This document shows positions 46,131-55,011 of a stretch of 64,000 nt of DNA, piece by piece (the stretch's first letter is position 1; each line of letters starts with the position of its first letter). This stretch comes from Allobosea lupini. GTDB taxonomy: Bacteria; Pseudomonadota; Alphaproteobacteria; Rhizobiales; Beijerinckiaceae. The notes under the pieces were generated by a model. It did no database searches, was not told where the DNA came from, and saw nothing but the letters and a program-made list of their open reading frames with translations. Both the position numbers and the translations under genes were made by a program. The DNA lies in assembly GCF_900109525.1 (NCBI RefSeq), contig NZ_FOAN01000006.1:62001-126000 (forward strand). Reading direction: 5' to 3'.

Positions 46131-46895
46131 TCAGCGGATGTTGGCTTTGTCGTCGTAGAGCTTGAAGTCGACCATCGTGCCGAGCGCCTGCAGATAGGCG
46201 ATCAGGGCGTCGGCTTCGGTAATGCGCTGCGGATTGCCGTCGAAATCGCGCGACTGCGCCTTGGGATAGCGCTTCTCCAGATCGGCCTGGCCGGGATGGT
46301 CGGGCGTCGCCTGCGCCTTCAGGTCGTTCTGCGCCTGTGCGATCATCTCGTCGCTATAGGGCACGCCGCCGGCGCGATTGGCGCGCAATTCGTCGGCGAT
46401 GTCTCCGACGTTCAGCTCGGTCTTCTCCAGGAAGGGATAGCCCGGCATGATCGACTGCGGCACGATCGCGCGCGGCTCCGAAAGATGCGCCCGTTGCCAT
46501 TCGTCGGAATACTTGCCGCCGACGCGGGCGAGGTCCGGCCCGGTCCGCTTCGAGCCCCATTGGAACGGCTTGTCGTATAGGCTCTCGGCCGCGAGCGAAT
46601 AATGCCCGTAGCGCTCGACCTCGTCGCGCAGCGGCCGGATCATCTGGCTGTGGCAGTTGTAGCAGCCCTCGCGCACATAGATGCCGCGGCCGGCGAGTTC
46701 GAGCGGCGTATAGGGCCGCACGCCCTGCACCGTCTCGATCGTGTTGCGGAGGTAGAAGAGCGGCGCGATCTCGACGAGTCCGCCGATCGAGATCACCAGC
46801 AGGACGCCGATGACCAGGATGATCGAATTCGTCTCGAAGATCTTGTGCTTGGCCCAGAGCGAACGCCGCGGCGCCTTGTGGTCGATGCTCGTCAT
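46131..46895 (-). CDS. ccoO: cbb3 cytochrome c oxidase subunit II, CcoO (FixO)
   Basis: The 254-residue monohaem subunit has an N-terminal membrane helix ([19 protein letters not shown]) and one haem c site, CYNCH (C78, C81, H82), in [21 protein letters not shown], the family hallmark. IMPGYPFL includes the likely Met ligand. It passes electrons from CcoP to CcoN. It follows ccoN by nine bases. Confidence 0.97.
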   Translation of the reverse strand: MTSIDHKAPRRSLWAKHKIFETNSIILVIGVLLVISIGGLVEIAPLFYLRNTIETVQGVRPYTPLELAGRGIYVREGCYNCHSQMIRPLRDEVERYGHYSLAAESLYDKPFQWGSKRTGPDLARVGGKYSDEWQRAHLSEPRAIVPQSIMPGYPFLEKTELNVGDIADELRANRAGGVPYSDEMIAQAQNDLKAQATPDHPGQADLEKRYPKAQSRDFDGNPQRITEADALIAYLQALGTMVDFKLYDDKANIR

Positions 46896-46904
46896 GACGA
46901 CTCC

Positions 46905-48572
46905 TCAGGCGGTGGCGAGCTGGCGCGGCGGCAGCGCCAAGGCTTCCGGCATCTCGGAGGCTTCCTCCGAGCGCACGGTCATCCAGAGATTGAAGGCCAT
47001 GATCAGTGCGCCGCTCAGGAAGAGCGCGCCGCCCAGCGCCCGGATCACGTAGAACGGGTGCATGGCCGCGACGGTCTCGATGAACGAATATTCGAGGAAG
47101 CCGAGCGAGGTGTAGGCCCGCCACATCAGGCCCTGCAGGATCCCGGAGACCCACATTGCCGTGATGTAGAAGACGATGCCGAGGGTCGAGACCCAGAAGT
47201 GCCAGCTCACCAGCCTGAGCGAGTAGAGCCCCTTGCGGTTCCACAGCCAGGGCACGAGGCAGTAGATCGCGCCGAAGGAGATGTAGGCGACCCAGCCGAG
47301 CGCGCCGGAATGGACGTGGCCGATGGTCCAGTCGGTATAGTGCGAGAGCCCGTTCACCGCCTTGATCGACATCAGCGGCCCCTCGAAGGTCGACATGCCG
47401 TAGAAGGCGAGCGAGACCACCATCATCCGCAGCACGGGATCGGTGCGCAGCCGGTCCCAGGCGCCAGACAGGGTCATGATGCCGTTGATCATGCCGCCCC
47501 AGGAGGGCATCCACAGCATGATCGAGAAGGTCATGCCGAGCGTCTGCGCCCAGTCGGGCAGCGCGGTGTAGTGGAGATGGTGCGGGCCGGCCCAGATGTA
47601 GATGAAGATCAGGGCCCAGAAGTGGATGATCGAGAGCCGGTAGCTATAGATCGGCCGCTCGGCCCGCTTGGGCACGAAATAATACATGATCGCGAGAAAG
47701 CCGGCGGTCAGGAAGAAGCCGACCGCGTTGTGGCCGTACCACCACTGGAACATCGCATCCTGCACGCCCGACCACAGCCCGTAGGATTTCGGCGACAGGA
47801 TCGAGACCGGAACCGCGACATTGTTGCCGATATGCAGGACCGCGATGGTCACGATGAAGCCGAGATAGAACCAGTTCGCCACATAGATGTGTGGCTCGGT
47901 GCGCTTCTTCAGCGTGAACAGGAAGACCAGGAGATAGGCGACCCAGACCAGGGTCAGCCAGAGATCGGCATACCATTCCGGCTCGCCGTATTCCTTGCCC
48001 TGGGTGATCCCGAGCAGGTAGCCGGTGCCGGCGATGACGATGAAGAGGTTGTAGCCGAGCACGACGAACCAGGGCGAGAGATCGCCCGCGAGCCGGGCCC
48101 GGCAGGTGCGCTGGACGACATAGAACGAGGTGCCGATCAGGACGTTGCCGCCGAAGGCGAAGATCACCGCCGAGGTGTGCAGCGGCCGCAGCCGGCCGAA
48201 ATTGGTCCAGGGCAGGTCGAAATTCAGCACCGGGAAGGCAAGCTGCAGCGCGATGATCAGCCCGATGGCAAATCCGGCGATGCCCCAGACCATCGCCGCG
48301 ACGGTCGCGAACTTGACCGGCCCCATATTGTAGTTGGGCTTGCCGTCGATCTCCTGGGGCGCGATCGCCGGCGAGCCGTCGAAGCAGCGATTGCCGATCA
48401 AGATCATGCTGGCCGCGGCCGCAGCCGCACCGAGCATGGCGTGGAAGGCGTAGCCGGAGTTTTCGGTCAGTGCGGCGATCAGGATCAGCGGCAGCACGCT
48501 GGCGCCCGCGATCAGCATCCCGATCATCTCGCCGACCGTCATTGCCCGGACAGGGCTCGTCGTCGCCGTCAC
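46905..48572 (-). CDS. ccoN: cbb3 cytochrome c oxidase catalytic subunit I, CcoN (FixN)
   Basis: The 555-residue haem-copper oxidase subunit has 12 or more membrane helices and the cbb3 hallmarks [21 protein letters not shown] haem b ligand segment (here [18 protein letters not shown]), [14 protein letters not shown] around the CuB His-Tyr region, [14 protein letters not shown] with two CuB His, and a C-terminal [15 protein letters not shown] with haem ligands. It reduces O2 with high affinity and pumps protons. GTG start with GGGAG six bases upstream. It heads ccoNOQP-ccoGHIS; an FNR-type box lies about 80-90 bases upstream. Confidence 0.97.
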   Translation of the reverse strand: MTATTSPVRAMTVGEMIGMLIAGASVLPLILIAALTENSGYAFHAMLGAAAAAASMILIGNRCFDGSPAIAPQEIDGKPNYNMGPVKFATVAAMVWGIAGFAIGLIIALQLAFPVLNFDLPWTNFGRLRPLHTSAVIFAFGGNVLIGTSFYVVQRTCRARLAGDLSPWFVVLGYNLFIVIAGTGYLLGITQGKEYGEPEWYADLWLTLVWVAYLLVFLFTLKKRTEPHIYVANWFYLGFIVTIAVLHIGNNVAVPVSILSPKSYGLWSGVQDAMFQWWYGHNAVGFFLTAGFLAIMYYFVPKRAERPIYSYRLSIIHFWALIFIYIWAGPHHLHYTALPDWAQTLGMTFSIMLWMPSWGGMINGIMTLSGAWDRLRTDPVLRMMVVSLAFYGMSTFEGPLMSIKAVNGLSHYTDWTIGHVHSGALGWVAYISFGAIYCLVPWLWNRKGLYSLRLVSWHFWVSTLGIVFYITAMWVSGILQGLMWRAYTSLGFLEYSFIETVAAMHPFYVIRALGGALFLSGALIMAFNLWMTVRSEEASEMPEALALPPRQLATA

Positions 48573-48648
48573 CGCTGACTCCCGCTTCGTCGCGGGCGCT
48601 GGGATGCGCCCTCCGCGTGAGGCTTAGCGGCCGGCTGGGCGGGGGGCT

Positions 48649-48662
48649 TTGATCCAGGTCAA
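48649..48662 (-). promoter_or_regulatory. FNR/FixK-type box before ccoN
   Basis: TTGAT-CCAG-GTCAA differs from the TTGAT-N4-ATCAA consensus by one base. It lies 77-90 bases upstream of the ccoN start, at a typical position for FnrN/FixK activation under low oxygen. Confidence 0.8.
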
Positions 48663-48699
48663 GGGCAGGACGGGACGGACTGCGGCGCGAAGGCGCAGC

Positions 48700-49419
48700 T
48701 CACGCCGCGACGGCGAGCATCCGTTCGGGGTTCATCACGCGCACGCCGCCGGGCACGATCAGGATCGTCTTCTCCTTGGCCAGGCGGGTGAAGGTGCGGC
48801 TGACCGTCTCGATCGTCAGGCCGAGAAAATCGGCGATGTCCTGCCGCGTCATCGGCAGCGGCACCGTCACCGAGGGCTTGCCGAGCCTTGCCCAGCGCTG
48901 CTGCATGCCGAGCAGGAAGCAGATCAGCTTCTCCTCTGCGGTACGGCGGCCGAGCAGCATCATCTGCTCATGGGCGAGCGTCAGCTCATGCGTCGCGAAC
49001 TCGTGCAGACGCTTGAGCAGATGCGGCTTGGCGTCGACCAGCGCCGTATAGGCGCCGCGCGAGAAGGAGCAGACCGCGACGTCGCCGATCGCATCGGCGG
49101 AGAAGCCATAGGCGTCGCGCATGGCAAGTCCGAGGAAATCACCCGGCAGCGCGAAGCCGACGACCTGACGGCGGCCGTCGGACAAAAGCTTGTAGAGCCG
49201 GACGACGCCGCCCGTGACGTTGTAGACACAGTGCGCGTCGGCCCCTTGCGAGAACAGCGTGTCGCCGGAGGCAAAATGCGTCGGCATCGCCAGCTGCTCC
49301 AGCAAGGCGAGCTCGTCATCCGTCAGCGAGGCGCAGACGCTGACCAGGCGGACCATGCAATTGCGGCATCCGCTCTCGCCATGGGCGGCGGCGCTGCACG
49401 CCGAGGGCTGACAGTTCAC
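48700..49419 (-). CDS. fnrN: FnrN-type oxygen-sensing Crp/Fnr regulator
   Basis: The 239-residue regulator has a Crp/Fnr cNMP-fold sensor domain and a C-terminal winged HTH (TRQDIADFLGLTIETVSRTFTRLAKE, the FNR recognition helix pattern ETVSR). An N-terminal cysteine cluster with Cys-X14-Cys-X2-Cys (residues 3, 18, 21) and a further Cys near 117 fits the [4Fe-4S] pattern of FnrN proteins. GTG is the probable start because AGGAAGG lies just upstream; an in-frame TTG 18 codons earlier has none. A perfect FNR box is in the upstream gap, indicating autoregulation, and another precedes ccoN. Confidence 0.9.
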   Translation of the reverse strand: MNCQPSACSAAAHGESGCRNCMVRLVSVCASLTDDELALLEQLAMPTHFASGDTLFSQGADAHCVYNVTGGVVRLYKLLSDGRRQVVGFALPGDFLGLAMRDAYGFSADAIGDVAVCSFSRGAYTALVDAKPHLLKRLHEFATHELTLAHEQMMLLGRRTAEEKLICFLLGMQQRWARLGKPSVTVPLPMTRQDIADFLGLTIETVSRTFTRLAKEKTILIVPGGVRVMNPERMLAVAA

Positions 49420-49502
49420 GATCGCACCTTCCTGCTCATGCGCGGAGCTTACCGCATGCGCGAAAGCCGACAAAGCGCGCGCGCCGCCGCAGGGCTTCGG
49501 AT

Positions 49503-49516
49503 TTGATCCAGATCAA
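49503..49516. promoter_or_regulatory. perfect FNR box in the fnrN divergent gap
   Basis: TTGAT-CCAG-ATCAA matches the FNR/Anr consensus exactly. It is centred about 90 bases from the fnrN GTG and 67 bases from the divergent rightward gene, so either or both could be controlled. Confidence 0.85.
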
Positions 49517-49576
49517 TGCGGCAACAGGCCCTGCGCAACGAGGTTGCTGCCTGGAAACTCGGGAGAGCCGCACGTG

Positions 49577-50041
49577 ATGGGCGATGACATCTTCGAAGTC
49601 GCGCGCATCCAGCCTGATAGCGCCGACACGGTCTACGGGCTCGTCACCCTGCTGCATCCCGAGCTCACGCCGGATGGCTGGGCCGCCTTTGTGCGTGACC
49701 ATTCGCAGGACGGCGCGCAGCCTTCCGGCGTCTTCGCCCTGCGCGACGCGCGCGGCATGCCGCATGCCTTGTTCGGCTTTCGCATCGCGCGGAGGATCAC
49801 GGGCGGCACGACGCTGGAGATTTCCGAGATCGCGATGATGCGGCTACCCGGAACCTGCCTCGTCGATGCATTGCTGCGCTTCGCCAATCAACTCGCCGCG
49901 CAGCTCGACCTGCCGCGCATCGCGATCTCGCTGGAGCGCTCGGCGGCCTGGCCGCAGGATCACGACGCCCTGCAGCGCTGCGGGTTCCAGATCGACCGCG
50001 TCATGGTCCTCGGCCGCGCCAGGCTCGAGCCGGCGGCGTGA
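49577..50041 (+). CDS. small GNAT-like/autoinducer-synthase-fold-like protein, possibly FNR-regulated
   Basis: A 154-residue cytoplasmic protein resembling a degenerate GNAT domain: SGVFALRDARGMPHALFGFRIARR (strands 2-4), LEISEIAMMRLPGTCLVDALLRFANQLAAQLDLPRIAISL, and RCGFQIDRVMVLGRARL. The usual acyl-CoA loop RxxGxG is not evident, so it may not be an active acetyltransferase. ATG was chosen; a GTG one codon earlier is equally close to GGGAG. Divergent from fnrN with a perfect FNR box 67 bases upstream, it is likely induced by low oxygen. Function unknown. Confidence 0.65.
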   Translation: MGDDIFEVARIQPDSADTVYGLVTLLHPELTPDGWAAFVRDHSQDGAQPSGVFALRDARGMPHALFGFRIARRITGGTTLEISEIAMMRLPGTCLVDALLRFANQLAAQLDLPRIAISLERSAAWPQDHDALQRCGFQIDRVMVLGRARLEPAA

Positions 50042-50162
50042 TCGTCCAAAGCCGTTGCAGCGAAAGTGTGCAGCGGTTTCGCGTCCGGAACTGCGCAAAA
50101 CAGAAAGCTGAGGCACAGCCGGCGAAGTGGCTTCGCCGGATATGATCGAGCGGTGGCCGCGT

Positions 50163-50246
50163 CTAAAGCCGCCACCGGGTCGTCGCCCACCATGCGCCCA
50201 CCGCAATGGCGACCATGGCGAGCGCTACTAGAATCGCCTCGCTTAT
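50163..50246 (-). CDS. possible 27-residue membrane peptide with non-standard ATA start
   Basis: A reading beginning at ATA gives SEAILVALAMVAIAVGAWW then ATTRWRL and a stop: a single hydrophobic helix with a basic end. GGAAGGAG lies eight bases upstream and ATA overlaps the TAA of the preceding gene (ATAA), mimicking an ATGA junction. ATA starts are rare, so this is weak. A mutated ATG or a non-coding coincidence are alternatives. Confidence 0.25.
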   Translation of the reverse strand: MSEAILVALAMVAIAVGAWWATTRWRL

Positions 50247-50440
50247 CGGGTTGGCTCCTTCCGTGCGCCCATGAAGTTCGCGAACCAGGCGCCGTCGACG
50301 ACGTCCGTGCTGCCCTCTCGCTGCACCGCCGTCACCCGGCATAGCAGCTCGATTTCCTCGAAGGACAGATCATAGAACGGCAGCAGCATCGGATTGCCGA
50401 CGATCGAGCGATCGCTCTCGGCCACAGCCTCGCCGTCCAT
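50243..50440 (-). CDS. small hypothetical protein
   Basis: A 65-residue acidic soluble protein (MDGEAVAESDRSIVGNP, then LPFYDLSFEEIELLCRVTAV and VDGAWFANFMGARKE). The start was chosen because GGGAGG is nine bases upstream; an ATG directly abutting that site cannot be used. I do not recognise a family. It stands alone between the GNAT-like gene and the LLM oxidoreductase and may be followed by a tiny membrane peptide. Confidence 0.55.
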   Translation of the reverse strand: MDGEAVAESDRSIVGNPMLLPFYDLSFEEIELLCRVTAVQREGSTDVVDGAWFANFMGARKEPTR

Positions 50441-50686
50441 GAACCTCATCCTCCCTTTGCATTCGCGCGAGAACCGTGTCGTCGGCGTCTGCCGAAGCAA
50501 CACAATCACCCGCAACCCGCCACACCCAAATGGGGGGTCAGGTCGATATTATTGTTCCTGATGGTACCGATTTTGGCGAATTCGCATAGACCCCTCGGCA
50601 CCGGCGCATCTTGAACCGCGACATTGCCGGCGCCAGATGGCGCGGACGCCGGCAATCCGGCATGCCCAGCCCTGGACTCACAGCCC

Positions 50687-51721
50687 ATGCCCGCCTCTCT
50701 CCAGCTCGGTCTCGACACCTTCGGCGACGTCACCGCCGGCCCGGACGGGGCCCTGCTCCCGCATGCGCAGGTGATCCGCGACCTCGTCGAGCAGGCCGTG
50801 CTCGCCGACGAGATCGGCATCGACTTCTTCGGCATCGGCGAGCATCACCGCTCCGATTTCGCGGTCTCCTCCCCGGAGACCGTGCTTGCCGGCATTGCGA
50901 CCCGCACCAGCCGCATCCGTCTCGGCTCGGCCGTCACAGTGCTGAGCTCGGACGATCCGATCCGCGTCTTCCAGCGCTTCTCGACGGTCGACGCGCTGTC
51001 GAACGGGCGCGCCGAGGTCATCCTCGGCCGCGGCTCCTTCACCGAATCCTTCCCGCTCTTCGGCTTCGACCTCAAGCAATACGAGGTGCTGTTCGAGGAG
51101 AAGCTCGACCTCTTCGTAGAGCTGATCCGCAAGAAGAAGATCACCTGGGAAGGATCCTTGCGCCCGCCGCTCCGCGACCAGCAGGTCTTCCCGCCGATCG
51201 AGGCCGGCGAGCTGACGACCTGGATAGGCGTCGGCGGCAGTCCGGAATCGGTGGTCCGGGCGGCACGCTACGACCTGCCATTGATGCTCGCCATCATCGG
51301 CGGCCCGGCCCAGCGCTTCGCGCCTTACGCCCAGCTCTACCGCGACGCGATGGGACGGCTCGGCCAGGCCGAACGACCGATCGGCGTGCACTCGCCCGGC
51401 TATGTCGCCGAGACCGATGAGCAGGCGGCCGAAGAGTTCTTCCCCGCCTTCAAGGCGATGCGCGACCGCATCGGCGCCGAGCGCGGATGGGGTCCGCTGT
51501 CGCGCGCGGAGTTCGAGCGCGAGGTTTCGGGCGGAGCGCTCTATCTCGGCTCAGCCCGAACCGTCGCCCGCAAGATCGCCGCGACGGTGAAGGCGCTCGG
51601 CCTGCAGCGCTTCCAGCTGAAGATCAGCGCCGGCCCCCTGTCGCAGGACAAGCTGCTGCGCTGCATCGAGCTCTACGGCCGCGAGGTCATCCCGATGGTG
51701 CGGGAGTTGCTCGCGGCCTGA
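50687..51721 (+). CDS. LLM-class flavin-dependent oxidoreductase
   Basis: A 344-residue luciferase-like monooxygenase fold protein. LQLGLDTFGDV is at the start; FFGIGEHHRSDFAVSSPE, IRLGSAVTVLSSDDPIRVFQRFSTVDALSNGRAEVILGRGSF, and WIGVGGSPESVVRAARYDLPLMLAIIGG mark flavin-binding strands. EHHR and the GRGSF motif fit the subgroup often annotated as Atu2307/SP_0267-like. The enzyme uses reduced FMN and probably O2 or F420-free chemistry; the substrate is unknown. It converges on the SMP-30-like gene with a 14-base gap. Confidence 0.87.
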   Translation: MPASLQLGLDTFGDVTAGPDGALLPHAQVIRDLVEQAVLADEIGIDFFGIGEHHRSDFAVSSPETVLAGIATRTSRIRLGSAVTVLSSDDPIRVFQRFSTVDALSNGRAEVILGRGSFTESFPLFGFDLKQYEVLFEEKLDLFVELIRKKKITWEGSLRPPLRDQQVFPPIEAGELTTWIGVGGSPESVVRAARYDLPLMLAIIGGPAQRFAPYAQLYRDAMGRLGQAERPIGVHSPGYVAETDEQAAEEFFPAFKAMRDRIGAERGWGPLSRAEFEREVSGGALYLGSARTVARKIAATVKALGLQRFQLKISAGPLSQDKLLRCIELYGREVIPMVRELLAA

Positions 51722-51735
51722 AGCGCATCGAGGCA

Positions 51736-52830
51736 TCACGCGGCGCCATGCGCCTCGACATAGAGCGCGTAGAGCGAGTGCGAGCTCGCCATATAGAGCC
51801 GGTTGCCCTTCGGCCCGCCAAAGCAGAGATTGGCACAGCGCTCCGGCAGGCGGATGAAGGCGAGCGGCTTGCCGGCCGGGCTGAACACCATCACGCCGTC
51901 GAGATCCTCCGGCTTGCCTCTCAGCGTGAAGACCTTTCGTCCTCCGACATCGCTCGGCTCGGCGTTGAGCGCGCCATTGCTGCCATAGCCGCACCAGAGA
52001 TTGCCGTCGCGATCGACGCGGAAGCCGTCGAGGGCGCCGAAATCGGCAGCGTCGACCAGTTTGACCTTGTTCGAGACCCTGCCGTCGGCGTCGACATCGT
52101 AGCTCCAGATGCTGCGGTTCGGCGTGCCGCGCCACTCGACGACATAGAGCTTCTTCTCGTCGGGCGAGAAGGCGAGCCCGTTCGGATTGACCAGATCGGT
52201 GATCACCGCCGTCAGCTTGCCGTCCGGCGCGAGCCGATAGACATTCGTCGTCGCCTGTTCCGGCTTGGCGCGCGATCCCTCCCATTCGCCGTTGATGCCG
52301 AAGAGCGGGTCGGTGAACCAGATCGTGTCGTCCGACCTGACGACGACATCATTCGGCGCGTTCAGCCGCTTGCCCTCGAACTTGTCGGCGAGAACCGTGA
52401 TGCGGCCGTTCTTCTCGGTGCGGGTGATGCGCCGCGTCACCGAATGCTCGCAGGTCACCAGTCGTCCCTGCCGGTCGCGGGCATTGCCATTGGCGTAGTT
52501 GGCGTTCTCGCGGAAGACGGAGAAGCTGTTCTTCACCTCGTCGTACTTCATGATCCGGTTGTTCGGGATGTCGCTGACAAGGAGATAGCGCCCTTCCGGG
52601 AAATAGACCGGCCCCTCGGCCCAGCGCATGCCGCTGCCGAGCTGCTCGATGGTGCTCGAATAGATCCGGTACTTGGCGAAGCTCGGGTCGAGAATCTCGA
52701 CGGCCGGGTCGGGATAGCGCTGGTTCGGCTTGAACGGGAAGGCCTGCGCCAAAGCAGGCGCTGCCAGCACCGAGCCGGCCGCAGCGGCGAGCCCGCCCTT
52801 GAGCAGGTGACGGCGAAACATGTCGATCAT
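51736..52830 (-). CDS. SMP-30/gluconolactonase-like exported protein
   Basis: The 364-residue protein has a leader with a twin-arginine-like start (RRHLLKGGLAAAAGSVLAAPALAQA, about residues 6-30), so it is probably periplasmic. The rest is a six-bladed beta-propeller of the SMP-30/gluconolaconase/LRE type: WAEGPVYFPEGRYLLVSDIPNNRIMKYD, RLNAPNDVVVRSDDTIWFTDP, PNGLAFSPDEKKLYVVEW, with Glu, Asn and Asp metal ligands. These enzymes hydrolyse aldonolactones. The start has GGGGG upstream. It is the last of three leftward genes in a sugar-acid locus and would supply an aldonate to the dehydratase. Confidence 0.85.
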   Translation of the reverse strand: MIDMFRRHLLKGGLAAAAGSVLAAPALAQAFPFKPNQRYPDPAVEILDPSFAKYRIYSSTIEQLGSGMRWAEGPVYFPEGRYLLVSDIPNNRIMKYDEVKNSFSVFRENANYANGNARDRQGRLVTCEHSVTRRITRTEKNGRITVLADKFEGKRLNAPNDVVVRSDDTIWFTDPLFGINGEWEGSRAKPEQATTNVYRLAPDGKLTAVITDLVNPNGLAFSPDEKKLYVVEWRGTPNRSIWSYDVDADGRVSNKVKLVDAADFGALDGFRVDRDGNLWCGYGSNGALNAEPSDVGGRKVFTLRGKPEDLDGVMVFSPAGKPLAFIRLPERCANLCFGGPKGNRLYMASSHSLYALYVEAHGAA

Positions 52831-52954
52831 CGCATTTCCCCCTGTGCTCTTGTTGTCATGGCTGTTCCTTCGGACGCCGCATTGGCTGCGTCCGTTCTCA
52901 ACCGCCGTTCGACGAATCTTGCGCCGCCGCCTCAGCGACGGGAGCGCTCTCGGA

Positions 52955-53671
52955 TCACTTCCAGTCCGGCCGCCATCTGGCGAACTCGGCCTTGGTCTCG
53001 GCATTGGCCGGATAGAGCCCGAAGATGCCGCGCCCTTCCCGCACCTTCATCTCGACGAAATCCTCATAGGCCGTCTGCTCATAGGCCTCGGTCGCGACCT
53101 CGTTGGCGAGATGGGCCGGGATCACGCAAACGCCCTCGCCGTCGCCGACGACGATGTCGCCGGGGTAGACGGGTACATCGCCGCAGCCGATCGGCGCGTT
53201 GATGTCGAGCGCGTGGTGGTGGATCAGGTTCGTCGGCGCGCTCGGCCGGCTGTGATAGGCGGCAAAGCCCAGCGCCGCGATATCGGGGCTGTCGCGGAAG
53301 CCGCCATCCGTGACGATGCCGGCGGCGCCCCGCTGCATCAGCCGCGTCACCAGGATGCAGCCGGCAGACGCCGCGCGCGCATCCTTGCGGCTGTCGATCA
53401 CCATGACATGGCCGGGCGGGCAGGTCTCGACCGCGACGCGCTGCGGATGCTGGGTCCCCTCGAACACGCTGAGATGGTCGAGGTCCTCCCGCGCCGGGAT
53501 GTAGCGCAGCGTAAAGGCCTCACCGACCATGCGTGGCGCGTTGGCTGAAAGCGGGCGCACATCCTGGATGAACTGGTTGCGCAGACCGCGCTTGAACAGC
53601 GCCGTGGTCAGGGTCGCGGTCGAGACGCGCTTCAGCTTTTCGCGGCTTTCGGGGGTCAGGGCTTCAGTCAT
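52955..53671 (-). CDS. RraA-like / 4-hydroxy-4-methyl-2-oxoglutarate aldolase family protein
   Basis: The 238-residue protein has the RraA fold: STATLTTALFKRG, GHVMVIDSR, GCILVTRLMQRGAAGIVTDGGFRDSPDI (the G-X20-RD metal/substrate motif of HMG aldolases), and GDIVVGDGEGVCVIPA. RraA-like proteins near sugar-acid operons are more likely aldolases or oxo-acid enzymes than RNase E regulators. It lies between the Bug-type binding protein and the SMP-30-like gene on the same strand. The substrate is inferred only from context. Confidence 0.85.
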   Translation of the reverse strand: MTEALTPESREKLKRVSTATLTTALFKRGLRNQFIQDVRPLSANAPRMVGEAFTLRYIPAREDLDHLSVFEGTQHPQRVAVETCPPGHVMVIDSRKDARAASAGCILVTRLMQRGAAGIVTDGGFRDSPDIAALGFAAYHSRPSAPTNLIHHHALDINAPIGCGDVPVYPGDIVVGDGEGVCVIPAHLANEVATEAYEQTAYEDFVEMKVREGRGIFGLYPANAETKAEFARWRPDWK

Positions 53672-53712
53672 TTGTCGGCTGCTTTCAGTTTACGCGGACC
53701 ATTCCAGAGCGG

Positions 53713-53810
53713 GTCATCCCGGACAGGCGGCGAAGCCGCGCCGATCCGGGATCCATTCCTGAACCGTTCCGGCATGGATCCCGGGTCGCCCTTCGGTCGC
53801 CCGGGATGAC
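53713..53810. repeat. intergenic palindromic repeat, type 1 copy B
   Basis: The 98-bp element is bounded by GTCATCCCGG and CCGGGATGAC, a perfect 10-bp terminal inverted repeat, and is homologous to the element at 7174-7275. It falls between the binding-protein gene and the rraA-like gene, so it may modulate expression within this gene run. Confidence 0.85.
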
Positions 53811-53832
53811 GATGGAACGAACGGGGGCAACG

Positions 53833-54807
53833 TTATTCGATCTTCACATTGGCCTTCTGCGCCACCTCCGCCCAGCGCTTGGTTTCGCTGGCGATGTGGG
53901 CGGTGAACTCGGCCTGGGTCGATCCGACCGGATCGACGCCGAGCTTCTTGAGCTGCTCGATCACCGCCGGCTCGCGCATGATCGCCTGCGTCTCGGCCGA
54001 GAGCCTGGCGACGATCTCCGGCGGCACCTTCGACGGCGCGAAGAAGCCGTGCCAGGAGCTGGCATCGTAGCCCGGAATGAACTCGGATAGGGCCGGCAGG
54101 TCCGGCGCGACCGCGAGGCGCTTCGGCGTCGCCGTCGCCAGAGCCCGGATCTTGCCGGCCTCGACATGCGGCCAGGCGATGGTGATGTTGTCGAAGGTCA
54201 ACTGGATCTGGCCGGAGAGCAGGTCCTGCGTCACCTGCCCGCTCGATCGGTAGGGCACATGAGCCATGTCGGTCCCGGTCGCGACCTTGAACAATTCGGC
54301 CGCCATATGGGTCGAGGTGCCGGCACCCGAGGAGCCGAAGGAATATTTGCCCGGATTCTTCTTCAGGAGCTCGATCAGCTCCGGCACCGTCTTGGCCGGA
54401 AGATCGAGATTGACCATCAGGATGTTCGGCACGCTCGCCACCTGCGAGATCGGCGCGAAATCCTTGATGTGGTCATAGGGCATCTTCGAGTAGACGGCCG
54501 GGTTGATGGCATGGCTGGAGACCGTGCCCATGGTCAGCATGTAGCCGTCCGGATCGGCCTTCGCGACTGCGGCCGCGCCGGTGTTGCCGCCGGCCCCGGC
54601 CCGGTTCTCGACGATGAACTTGCCGCCGAGGCGCGCGCTCAGCCGATCGGCCAGGATGCGGCCGAGCAGGTCGGTCGTGCCACCGGCGGCGAACGGCACC
54701 ACGATGGTGACGACCCTGCTTCCCGGATAGCCGCTCTGTGCCAAAGCCGGCGCGGCCAGCATGGCACCGGCTCCGGCGAGCAGGCCGCGGCGTGTGATCG
54801 ATGTCAT
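53833..54807 (-). CDS. Bug-type tripartite tricarboxylate transporter substrate-binding protein
   Basis: The 324-residue exported binding protein starts MTSITRRGLLAGAGAMLAAPALAQ, a Tat-like leader. The mature part has IVVPFAAGGTTDLLGRILADRLSARLG and VENRAGAGGNTGAAAVAKADPDGYML, the Bug/TctC signature, and ends with the typical EFTAHIASETKRWAEVAQKANV. Bug proteins bind carboxylates or amides in the periplasm; membrane partners TctA/TctB are not in the window, as is often the case. The start has GGGAGG upstream. It is divergent from the GntR regulator with two palindromes between. Confidence 0.92.
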   Translation of the reverse strand: MTSITRRGLLAGAGAMLAAPALAQSGYPGSRVVTIVVPFAAGGTTDLLGRILADRLSARLGGKFIVENRAGAGGNTGAAAVAKADPDGYMLTMGTVSSHAINPAVYSKMPYDHIKDFAPISQVASVPNILMVNLDLPAKTVPELIELLKKNPGKYSFGSSGAGTSTHMAAELFKVATGTDMAHVPYRSSGQVTQDLLSGQIQLTFDNITIAWPHVEAGKIRALATATPKRLAVAPDLPALSEFIPGYDASSWHGFFAPSKVPPEIVARLSAETQAIMREPAVIEQLKKLGVDPVGSTQAEFTAHIASETKRWAEVAQKANVKIE

Positions 54808-54892
54808 CCAATCCTCCCTGGTCATTGTCTCATCCGACCGTGCCGTTCCGGCGTCTTGCGGCCGTCTTGCTCGACTCCATAGCACGCAATTC

Positions 54893-54917
54893 CAGATTTG
54901 AAATCTGAAATTTCAGA
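54893..54917. promoter_or_regulatory. overlapping GntR-type operator palindromes
   Basis: CAGATTT-G-AAATCTG (54893-54907) and TCTGAAATTTCAGA (54904-54917) are two perfect palindromes sharing four bases. They lie between the divergent binding-protein and GntR genes, the likely binding site for the GntR regulator and thus the switch of the sugar-acid locus. Confidence 0.75.
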
Positions 54918-55011
54918 CTTGATGTCGCTTGCGCTTTGTGATGTCTGGTGAGGCAATGGCGACGGGCCGAGCGCGAGCAGAATCGCGCTCGGCCACGCCA
55001 GAGGAATTGGA

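Noticed and set aside
46602..48578. Long open frame opposite ccoN and ccoO
   Set aside because: The minus strand encodes unmistakable oxidase subunits; the plus-strand frame is a codon-bias artefact.
49420..49473. TTG start for fnrN at 49473
   Set aside because: It has no ribosome binding site and would sit close to the FNR box; the GTG at 49419 has AGGAAGG in a good place.
50506..50835. Leftward open frame upstream of the LLM oxidoreductase
   Set aside because: It overlaps the start of the oxidoreductase gene, is Ser/Arg/Pro-rich and has no ribosome binding site.
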